Part shown: piece after piece, positions 40,476 to 47,750 of the stretch
How positions within the stretch are numbered: position 1 is the first letter of the stretch
Layout: each line of letters starts with the position of its first letter
NCBI GenBank assembly: GCA_023396225.1
Contig: JAEWWT010000015.1
Span: 62,001-126,000 of the forward strand
Source of the DNA: Bacillota bacterium
GTDB taxonomy: Bacteria; Bacillota; Clostridia; Oscillospirales; Ruminococcaceae
DNA: 64,000 nucleotides
Reading direction: 5' to 3'
Translations under genes and position numbers: made by a program
The notes under the pieces: generated by a model
Database searches by the model: none
The model's input: only the letters and a program-made list of their open reading frames with translations
Told to the model about the DNA's origin: nothing

Positions 40476-42194
40476 ATGAACATTAATGAGCTATATTCTT
40501 TATGGTGCGAAAAAGCTGTTGATGATGCTGATCTTAAGACAGAACTTAAATCGATTACAAATGATAAAGATGCAATAAATGATAGATTCTACCGCGATCT
40601 TGAATTTGGTACAGGAGGACTCAGAGGAGTAATCGGTGCTGGCGCTTATCGTATGAATATCTATACAATAAGAAGAGCTACACAGGGACTTGCTGATTAT
40701 GTCTATTCTGAATTTAAATCTGCATCTGTTGCAATTGCATATGACAGCAGAATTAAGTCTGATGTTTTTGCCAAGGAAGCTGCATCTGTGCTTGCGGCAA
40801 ATGGTATAAAAGTATTTATATACAGTGAGCTTATGCCAACTCCAATGCTTTCCTATGCTGTCCGTAAACTTGGCTGTAAGGCAGGTATTGTAGTAACTGC
40901 TAGCCATAATCCTTCAAAATATAACGGATATAAAGTATATGGTGCTGATGGATGTCAGCTTACACTTGATGCTGCAGAAATTGTTCTCAACAATATTAAA
41001 AAAGTTGAAATGTTTGGCGGAGCAAAACTTATCAAGTTTGAAGATGGAATTGCTGATGGTTCAATTAATTATATTAAACAGGATGTTATAGACAGTTACC
41101 TTGCAGAAGTGAAAAAACGTGGAATACACACAGATTTATGTGCATCAAGCGGACTTAAAGTTGTTTATACACCATTGAATGGTACTGGAAACAAGCCGGT
41201 AAGATCAATTTTAAATATGATAGGTATCAAGGATGTTACTGTAGTTCCAGAGCAGGAAAATCCTGATGGAAACTTTACTACTTGTCCTTTCCCTAATCCG
41301 GAAATCAAGGAAGCGCTTGCTTGCGGATTAAAGCTTTGTGAAACTGTAAAGCCTGACCTTCTTCTTGCAACTGATCCTGATGCTGATCGTGTAGGAATTG
41401 CTGTTCCTGGAGATAACGGTGAATATGTACTTTTCAGTGGTAATGAAGTAGGCGCACTTCTTCTTGAATATATCTGTGCTGAGAGAACGGCTATGGGAAC
41501 AATGCCAAGAAATCCTATTGCTATCAAGACTATTGTATCAACAGCAATTGCAGAAAGAATTGCAAAAGAATATGGTGTTGAAATGATTGATGTTCTGACA
41601 GGTTTCAAATTTATCGGTGAACAGATAGGATTCCTTGAAGAAAAGGGTGAGGAAGACAGATATATCTTCGGTTTTGAGGAAAGTTACGGATATCTTGCAG
41701 GTTCATATGTACGAGATAAGGACGCTGTTGTTTCTTCAATGTTAATATGCGAAATGGCTGCTTTTTACAGAACAAAGGGCATTTCACTTCTTAAAGCAAG
41801 AGAAAATATGTATAAAAAATATGGCGTATATCTCCATTCACAGAAGTCTTTCGTATGTGAAGGTGAAACAGGAATGCAGAGAATGCAGGAAATTATGTCT
41901 ATGCTCAGAAACAATACACCAAAGATAATAGGCGGATTGAATGTAACAAGATTTGATGACTATATTGCAGGTACTTCTATTAATATGGCAACAGGTGAGA
42001 CATCAAAACTTACACTTCCTAAATCTGATGTTCTTACATTCATCCTTACTGACGGAGCAAGTGTAATTATTAGACCATCTGGTACAGAGCCGAAAATCAA
42101 AGCTTATTATACTACAACTGCTTCAACTAAACAGGAAGCAAAGGACATGGAAGATAAAATATCTGCAGATTTTCAGAAAATTTTAGGATTTTAA
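40476..42194 (+). CDS. pgcA: phospho-sugar mutase (phosphoglucomutase type)
   Basis: 572 residues, the size of Firmicutes PgcA. Hallmarks of the alpha-D-phosphohexomutase family: the active serine loop TASHNPSKYNGYKVYG near residue 145, the Mg2+ loop ATDPDADRVG near 302, the sugar-specificity loop GFEESYGYL near 400, and the phosphate-binding RPSGTEPKIKAYY near 530. It interconverts glucose-1-phosphate and glucose-6-phosphate, feeding glycogen, nucleotide sugars and envelope polymers; mannose or pentose phosphates are possible substrates. AAGGAG precedes the ATG, and the gene has its own promoter. Confidence 0.93.
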   Translation: MNINELYSLWCEKAVDDADLKTELKSITNDKDAINDRFYRDLEFGTGGLRGVIGAGAYRMNIYTIRRATQGLADYVYSEFKSASVAIAYDSRIKSDVFAKEAASVLAANGIKVFIYSELMPTPMLSYAVRKLGCKAGIVVTASHNPSKYNGYKVYGADGCQLTLDAAEIVLNNIKKVEMFGGAKLIKFEDGIADGSINYIKQDVIDSYLAEVKKRGIHTDLCASSGLKVVYTPLNGTGNKPVRSILNMIGIKDVTVVPEQENPDGNFTTCPFPNPEIKEALACGLKLCETVKPDLLLATDPDADRVGIAVPGDNGEYVLFSGNEVGALLLEYICAERTAMGTMPRNPIAIKTIVSTAIAERIAKEYGVEMIDVLTGFKFIGEQIGFLEEKGEEDRYIFGFEESYGYLAGSYVRDKDAVVSSMLICEMAAFYRTKGISLLKARENMYKKYGVYLHSQKSFVCEGETGMQRMQEIMSMLRNNTPKIIGGLNVTRFDDYIAGTSINMATGETSKLTLPKSDVLTFILTDGASVIIRPSGTEPKIKAYYTTTASTKQEAKDMEDKISADFQKILGF

Positions 42195-42204
42195 TAAAAA
42201 AGTA

Positions 42205-42233
42205 TTGCAAAATAACTTGTATTGTGATATAAT
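42205..42233 (+). promoter_or_regulatory. Promoter of rpmE
   Basis: TTGCAA (42205-42210), 17-base spacer ending TGA, TATAAT (42228-42233). Confidence 0.85.
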
Positions 42234-42239
42234 TTTAAA

Positions 42240-42348
42240 ACGTAAGTGATTTTACTATAGCACTACTGTCCTGTGATTTGTGATGGGCTGCTATGTCGAT
42301 CATATAATCTTACTGCGATATGCGGTTATAGGAAATGAGGTGTAATTA
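42240..42348 (+). promoter_or_regulatory. rpmE leader, candidate L31 autoregulatory RNA
   Basis: About 109 bases between promoter and ATG. A hairpin is visible: TAGCA...GTCC (about 42258-42273) against GGGC-TGCTA (about 42287-42296), then a GCGATATGC-containing segment leading to GAGG. L31 leaders that bind the protein are known in several bacterial groups; whether this one matches a known class was not checked. Confidence 0.45.
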
Positions 42349-42552
42349 ATGAAAGAAGGAATTCATCCTGATTACAAGGAAACTACAATCACTTGTGCTT
42401 GTGGTAATGTAATTAAAACTCGCTCAACAAAGCAAGATATTAAGGTTGAAATTTGCTCAAAGTGCCATCCTTTCTTTACTGGAAAGCAGAAGCTTGTAGA
42501 TACAGGCGGACGTGTTGACAGATTCAAGAAGCGTTTCGGTATGGATAAGTAA
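42349..42552 (+). CDS. rpmE: 50S ribosomal protein L31, zinc-binding form
   Basis: 67 residues. Four cysteines in the C-x-C ... C-x-x-C pattern (CACG near residue 16, CSKCHPFFTGKQK near 36) mark the zinc-containing C+ type; the paralogous C- type used in zinc starvation lacks them. L31 bridges the two ribosomal subunits. It is single, with its own promoter, leader and terminator. Confidence 0.97.
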   Translation: MKEGIHPDYKETTITCACGNVIKTRSTKQDIKVEICSKCHPFFTGKQKLVDTGGRVDRFKKRFGMDK

Positions 42553-42557
42553 TCCTA

Positions 42558-42591
42558 AAGCCTGCGTAATTATGTTACGCAGGCTTGTTTT
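42558..42591 (+). terminator. Terminator of rpmE
   Basis: 12-bp perfect stem AAGCCTGCGTAA (42558-42569) / TTACGCAGGCTT (42575-42586), then GTTTTAC. Confidence 0.93.
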
Positions 42592-42630
42592 ACTTTATTA
42601 AGAAAACATTTTTTGAAAGGGTAGATATAC

Positions 42631-43251
42631 GTGAGCTACATAACTTTAAAGTCATATGCAGAGGCATCATTTATTGAGAAGAAATCTGAGTTCATTGGGT
42701 ATATCTGTCCTGTAAAAACAAACGAAGAAGCAGTTGAATTTATAAATACTATAAAGAGCAAAAACAGAAAAGCAACACATAATGTTTATGCATATATACT
42801 CAGAGATGGAAATATATCAAGGTATTCTGATGATGGTGAACCGCAAGGAACAGCCGGGGTGCCTGTACTTGATGTTTTGCAGAAGGAAGGACTTACTGAT
42901 GTATGCTGCGTTGTTACAAGATACTTCGGTGGTATTTTACTTGGCGGCGGAGGATTGGTAAGTGCATATTCCCATTCAGCAAGCATTGCAGTTCATGCAG
43001 CAGAACGCATGATTATGTTGTCTTGCTATAAATTTGATATAACTGCTGATTATAATCTTTACGGTAAGATAAGTTATGTTTTTCCCGAATTTGAAGCGAA
43101 AATAATTGACACTGTTTTTGATGCTAATGTGAATATCTCTTTATTTATTAAATCTGAACTTTCAGATTTATTTGAAGAAAAATTAATAGACATAACAAAT
43201 GACAATATAATAATTAAGAAAAGTGACGAAAGAACTGAAGATTTTGCATAA
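42631..43251 (+). CDS. yigZ: YigZ/IMPACT family protein (UPF0029)
   Basis: 206 residues, GTG start at 42631 with AAAGGG 10 bases upstream. The N-terminal UPF0029 domain has KSEFIGYICPV, KATHNVYAYI, the DDGEPQGTAG loop and RYFGGILLGGGGLV; a small C-terminal ferredoxin-like domain (DUF1949) follows. It is related to eukaryotic IMPACT, a GCN2 inhibitor; the bacterial role, perhaps linked to nucleic acids or ribosomes, is unclear. Confidence 0.92.
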   Translation: MSYITLKSYAEASFIEKKSEFIGYICPVKTNEEAVEFINTIKSKNRKATHNVYAYILRDGNISRYSDDGEPQGTAGVPVLDVLQKEGLTDVCCVVTRYFGGILLGGGGLVSAYSHSASIAVHAAERMIMLSCYKFDITADYNLYGKISYVFPEFEAKIIDTVFDANVNISLFIKSELSDLFEEKLIDITNDNIIIKKSDERTEDFA

Positions 43252-43404
43252 TAATATGTGATTATATACAAATCTTTGCATTTTAAGAGGGAAAAGAAAA
43301 GCACATATTGTATTTATATATGAATTGTTTAAAAAAGCAGTAGTATTATGGTTTCATAAGACTTATAAGTTTATAATACTTTATTTTTGTATGGAGGAAA
43401 GTGT

Positions 43405-44400
43405 ATGACTGTACGTGAGCAGCTTGAAGTATTGGAACTTGGTACCTTATGCGAGGAAGCATGTACATCCAAGAACAGCGGAAAACGTACCAGAAATGAG
43501 CATAAATGTTCTTTGAGGACTGAGTTCCAGCGTGACAGAGACAGAATTCTTCATTCTAATTCTTTCAGAAGACTAAAACAAAAAACTCAGGTTTTTCTTG
43601 ATCCGATAGGCGATCATTATCGAACGAGATTAACTCATACTCTTGAAGTTGCCCAGATTGCACGTACTATTTCAAGAGCTTTACGTTTGAATGAAGATTT
43701 GACGGAAGCAATTTCTTTGGGACATGACCTCGGTCATACTCCTTTCGGACATGCAGGTGAAACCGTTCTGAATGAAATATGTCCATATGGTTTTACACAT
43801 TATATTCAGGGTGTCAGGGTAGTTGATTATATAGAAAAAGACGGGCAAGGTCTTAATCTTACATATGAAGTTAAAAACGGTATTGCATGTCATACAAATA
43901 AAGTTGCGGCTACCAGGGAAGGCTATGTAGTGCGTCTGGCAGACACAATTGCTTATATCAATCATGATATTGACGATGCAATAAGAGCCGGAGTTATTGT
44001 TGAATCAGATTTACCGAAGAGTGCTACATCAGTTCTTGGCAGTAACAAAAGTAAAAGAATTACAACTTTAATCAATTCTATTGTCAATAATGGTGTTGCT
44101 GATATTTGTATGAGTGATGATGTAAAGAAAGCACATGATGACTTAAAAAACTATATGTTCAACAATGTCTATAAAAATTCCATTGCCAAGGCTGAGGAGT
44201 CAAAAGCTATGGCACTTGTTGAAAAATTATATATGTATTTTCTTAAGAATCCGGATAAACTTCCAGCACAGTACAAGTCCATAATGACACGGTTTGATAA
44301 AGAAAGAGCTGTGTGCGACTATATTTCAGGTATGACAGACAGTTACGCGATTAATTTATATGAGGATTTGTTTGTACCAAAGGGCTGGCGCGTAAATTAG
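43405..44400 (+). CDS. dgt: dGTP triphosphohydrolase-like HD-domain protein
   Basis: 331 residues from ATG 43405 (GGAGG 8 bases upstream; the frame's earlier TTG lies before that site). HD-superfamily metal ligands are RLTHTLEVAQIAR (His), GHDLGHTPFGHAGE (His-Asp and following His residues) and a distal Asp in LADTIAYINHD. It hydrolyses deoxynucleoside triphosphates to nucleosides and triphosphate, and the allosteric or broad-substrate type cannot be excluded. It begins the dgt-dnaG-sigA-rrf2 unit, 8 bases before dnaG; dgtP next to dnaG-rpoD is common in clostridia. Confidence 0.92.
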   Translation: MTVREQLEVLELGTLCEEACTSKNSGKRTRNEHKCSLRTEFQRDRDRILHSNSFRRLKQKTQVFLDPIGDHYRTRLTHTLEVAQIARTISRALRLNEDLTEAISLGHDLGHTPFGHAGETVLNEICPYGFTHYIQGVRVVDYIEKDGQGLNLTYEVKNGIACHTNKVAATREGYVVRLADTIAYINHDIDDAIRAGVIVESDLPKSATSVLGSNKSKRITTLINSIVNNGVADICMSDDVKKAHDDLKNYMFNNVYKNSIAKAEESKAMALVEKLYMYFLKNPDKLPAQYKSIMTRFDKERAVCDYISGMTDSYAINLYEDLFVPKGWRVN

Positions 44401-44408
44401 GAGGATAT

Positions 44409-46157
44409 ATGGCACTGCCTGAGAATTTTTTATATCAGCTTAAACAGAATAATCCTATAGAGAGTGTTATTTCATCATATTTAAAGATTATCCGCAGAGG
44501 CCGGAACAATATATGCCTTTGCCCGTTTCATTCTGAAAAAACGCCGTCATTTACTATTTTCAGCGATACACAGAGCTTTTATTGCTTTGGATGTGGTGCT
44601 GGCGGAGATGTAATTACTTTCATAATGAAAATGGAGAACCTTGAATATTTTGAAGCTGTAAAATTTCTTGCGGAGAAATGTGGAATGAGTCTTCCTGAAG
44701 ATGCTTTTGACAAGGATATATCTGCTGTAAAATCAAGAACACTTGAAATTAACAGAGTAGCGGCAAAGTTTTATTATAATATTCTGACTAAGGAAAAATG
44801 CGGTGAAAAGGGAAGAAGATATTTTTCTCAAAGAATGATTCAGCCCAATACAATTAATAAATATGGGCTTGGTTATGCTCCTGATGATTGGTATATGCTT
44901 TCACGTTCTCTTAAACAGCAAGGATACAGTGAGGAAGAATTGATAGCAGCTAATCTATGCGGCAGAGGAAAAAATGGCGGTCTTTATGATTTGTTCAGAG
45001 ATCGAGTAATGTTTCCTATAATTGATTTGCGTGGAAACGTTATAGCGTTCGGCGGAAGAGTAATAGACTCAGAAGGACCTAAATACATAAATTCTTCAGA
45101 TACTCCTGTTTTTAAGAAAAGCAGAAATTTGTTTTCTCTTAACTTTGCAAAGAAAGCTGATAAGAAGCAGCTGATACTTGCAGAAGGATATATGGATGTT
45201 ATTTCTATTAATCAGGCTGGTTTTGAAAATGTTATTGCAACACTTGGAACAGCATTAACGCAGGAACAAGCAAGATTAATGAGCCAGTATGCGGATGAAG
45301 TAATTATAGCTTATGACTCTGACGGCGCAGGACAGGCTGCTACACATAAAGCAATTAATCTGCTGTCCGAAGTAGGTGTGAATACACGAATTATCAAGAT
45401 GGATGGGGCAAAGGATCCTGACGAGTATATAAAAAAATTTGGTGTTCTGAGATTTAAACAATTACTTGACAACTCTGACGGTGCAATTAATTTTGAACTT
45501 CAGAAATGCAGAGATGGACTTGATATTGATTCTGATACCGGTAAGGTTGAATATCTGAAGCGTTGTGTCAATGTTCTTGCAGATATTTCTTCACCTATTG
45601 AAAGGGAAGTTTATATATCGAAAATTGCTGCTGATCAAAAAATATCTAAAGATACCTTAATTCAGCAGGTTCAGGGGATTATAAGAAAGCGGAAAAACGG
45701 AAATATAAAAAAAGAATGGAATGAAATAAGGCTTATTACTGGTAGGAGCAACTATAATACTGATAAAATTGAAAATTCAAAGGTTTATAAAGCAGAATCC
45801 GGTATAATTTATTTCCTTGTTAATAATCCTAATGAACTTGAATATATTAAAAATCATATTACTTTTGAAAGCTTTACAAATGAATTTAATAGAAAAATTT
45901 TTAAAAAGGTAGTTGAGGAGATGGATAAATCACCTGATTACGACATAATGTCTATTCAAAGTGAATTGACTGCAGAAGAAATGGGCAAATTAATTAAAAT
46001 ACTCACTATTAACAAACAAATCAACATAAATAGGTCAGTTGTGGATGATTACATAAATATTTTGTTGGAAGGTACAGAAAAATCTAACACAAATATAAAA
46101 GAACTGTCAGATGATGATTTTTTGAAATATACAGAAAGTCTTAAATATAGAAAATAA
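44409..46157 (+). CDS. dnaG: DNA primase
   Basis: 582 residues. The N-terminal CHC2 zinc finger is CPFHSEKTPSF...FYCFGCGAGGD at about 39-65; the catalytic core (about 110-330) contains YGLGYAPDDW and the TOPRIM motifs LAEGYMDV (Glu) and AYDSDGAGQ (Asp-x-Asp); the C-terminal part should bind the DnaB helicase. It makes RNA primers for the lagging strand. GGAGG precedes the ATG. Directly upstream of sigA, it forms the classic macromolecular synthesis operon, here without rpsU. Confidence 0.96.
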   Translation: MALPENFLYQLKQNNPIESVISSYLKIIRRGRNNICLCPFHSEKTPSFTIFSDTQSFYCFGCGAGGDVITFIMKMENLEYFEAVKFLAEKCGMSLPEDAFDKDISAVKSRTLEINRVAAKFYYNILTKEKCGEKGRRYFSQRMIQPNTINKYGLGYAPDDWYMLSRSLKQQGYSEEELIAANLCGRGKNGGLYDLFRDRVMFPIIDLRGNVIAFGGRVIDSEGPKYINSSDTPVFKKSRNLFSLNFAKKADKKQLILAEGYMDVISINQAGFENVIATLGTALTQEQARLMSQYADEVIIAYDSDGAGQAATHKAINLLSEVGVNTRIIKMDGAKDPDEYIKKFGVLRFKQLLDNSDGAINFELQKCRDGLDIDSDTGKVEYLKRCVNVLADISSPIEREVYISKIAADQKISKDTLIQQVQGIIRKRKNGNIKKEWNEIRLITGRSNYNTDKIENSKVYKAESGIIYFLVNNPNELEYIKNHITFESFTNEFNRKIFKKVVEEMDKSPDYDIMSIQSELTAEEMGKLIKILTINKQININRSVVDDYINILLEGTEKSNTNIKELSDDDFLKYTESLKYRK

Positions 46158-46177
46158 TTGGAAAGGACGACTTTATA

Positions 46178-47260
46178 ATGGTTAATGAAAAAAGAACTAT
46201 AGAAAGCTTAATGGAACAAGGAAGGATAAGCGGTAAACTATCAACCAAAGAAATTACAGATGTTCTTGAGGATCTTGAGTTTGACGTAGAGCAAATGGAG
46301 AATTTCTATGATAGTTGTGCAAATATGAACATAGAAATTATTGAAGACTTCAACATAGATACAGATTTGTCATTGCCTTTGGATTCATCTATTCAGGATG
46401 ATATTGAACTTTCACTTTCAACTGACGGAATTGCTATTGATGACCCGGTTAAAATTTATCTGAAAGAGATCGGACGTGTTCCGTTGCTTTCTGCAGAAGA
46501 GGAAATTGAGCTTGCAGAGAGAATGGCTACGGGTGATGTCAGAGCAAAGAAACGTCTTTCTGAAGCAAACCTCAGACTTGTTGTTTCAATTGCTAAAAGA
46601 TATGTCGGAAGAGGAATGCAGTTCCTGGATCTTATTCAGGAAGGCAATCTTGGTTTGATTAAAGCAGTTGAAAAATTTGATCATACAAAAGGATTTAAAT
46701 TTTCTACCTATGCAACATGGTGGATAAGACAAGCTATTACAAGAGCTATTGCTGACCAGGCAAGAACTATTAGAATACCTGTTCATATGGTTGAAACTAT
46801 TACAAAGGTTAAAAAGATATCCAGCCAGCTTCTCCATAAAAATGGCCATGATCCTTCTCCAGAGGAGATTGCAGCTGAACTTGAAATGCCAGTTGACAGA
46901 ATAAGAGAAATAATGAGAATTGCACAGGATCCTGTATCTTTAGAAACACCTATCGGTGAAGAAGAAGACAGCCATCTTGGTGATTTTATTCCTGATGATG
47001 ATGCTCCAGCTCCAGCAGATGCTGCTTCACTTATCTTACTAAAAGAGCAGCTTAGTGAGGTGCTATCTACACTTACAGAAAGAGAAGAAAAGGTTTTGCG
47101 ACTTAGATTTGGACTTGAAGATGGTCGTTCACGTACTCTTGAAGAGGTTGGCAAGGAGTTTAATGTTACAAGAGAAAGAATAAGACAAATTGAAGCAAAG
47201 GCATTAAGAAAATTGAGACATCCAAGCAGAAGCAAGAAAGTAAAGGATTTTCTCGATTAA
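46178..47260 (+). CDS. sigA: Primary sigma factor SigA (RpoD)
   Basis: 360 residues. A short acidic sigma 1.1-type N-terminus is followed by region 1.2 (DDPVKIYLKEIGRVPLLS), region 2 (FLDLIQEGNLGLIKAVEKF, FSTYATWWIRQAI), region 3, and region 4.2 (RTLEEVGKEFNVTRERIRQI), all intact. Full-length Firmicutes SigA lacking the E. coli non-conserved insertion. It recognises the TTGACA-17-TATAAT promoters seen across this window. AAAGGA precedes the ATG, 20 bases after dnaG. Confidence 0.97.
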   Translation: MVNEKRTIESLMEQGRISGKLSTKEITDVLEDLEFDVEQMENFYDSCANMNIEIIEDFNIDTDLSLPLDSSIQDDIELSLSTDGIAIDDPVKIYLKEIGRVPLLSAEEEIELAERMATGDVRAKKRLSEANLRLVVSIAKRYVGRGMQFLDLIQEGNLGLIKAVEKFDHTKGFKFSTYATWWIRQAITRAIADQARTIRIPVHMVETITKVKKISSQLLHKNGHDPSPEEIAAELEMPVDRIREIMRIAQDPVSLETPIGEEEDSHLGDFIPDDDAPAPADAASLILLKEQLSEVLSTLTEREEKVLRLRFGLEDGRSRTLEEVGKEFNVTRERIRQIEAKALRKLRHPSRSKKVKDFLD

Positions 47261-47276
47261 TTAAGAAGGGTAAAAA

Positions 47277-47672
47277 ATGCATATTACATTAGAATCAGAT
47301 TATGCTGTACGAATAGTAGGCTGTTTGATAAAAGAGAAAAAAAGAATGGATGCAAAGACTATTGCGGATGAAACATGTGTTACTTTAAGATTTGCACTTA
47401 AAATTCTAAGAAAATTAGTTGCTTCAGGTATTGTAAAGTCATATAAGGGTGCTCAGGGTGGATATGAAATAGCAAAAACACCTTCAGAAATTTCAATGAT
47501 GGATGTAATTGAAACAGTGGAGGGGAAATACTGTCTGAGCAGATGCTTAAGCGATTCCTACAGCTGTAACAGGGGAATGTCAGGAGTATGTCAGTTTAGA
47601 AAGGTTTTTGATGAAATATCAAAAAAAGTTGAAGAAGAATTAAAAAAACATACCTTTGATCAATTTTATTAA
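47277..47672 (+). CDS. Rrf2-family regulator with possible iron-sulfur site
   Basis: 131 residues. Winged helix-turn-helix of the Rrf2/IscR type: ESDYAVRIVGCLI, then MDAKTIADETCVTLRFALKILRKL, then the wing GGYEIAKTP. After the dimerisation helix come three cysteines spaced like the IscR cluster ligands (YCLSRCLSDSYSCN; a fourth in VCQF). If they bind [2Fe-2S], the protein would sense oxygen, iron or nitric oxide; the family also has cysteine (CymR) regulators. It lies 16 bases after sigA, so it is read with the operon unless an unseen promoter exists. Confidence 0.88.
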   Translation: MHITLESDYAVRIVGCLIKEKKRMDAKTIADETCVTLRFALKILRKLVASGIVKSYKGAQGGYEIAKTPSEISMMDVIETVEGKYCLSRCLSDSYSCNRGMSGVCQFRKVFDEISKKVEEELKKHTFDQFY

Positions 47673-47681
47673 TGATAAAAT

Positions 47682-47725
47682 AAATAAACGGATGGCATAA
47701 TTAATTTAAAGCCATCTGTTTATTT
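47682..47725. terminator. Bidirectional terminator between the rrf2-type gene and uvrA
   Basis: AAATAAACGGATGGC (47682-47696) pairs with GCCATCTGTTTATTT (47711-47725), with one G-T pair, between convergent genes. Confidence 0.88.
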
Positions 47726-47750
47726 ATATTATAAAATATTTATAAATTTT

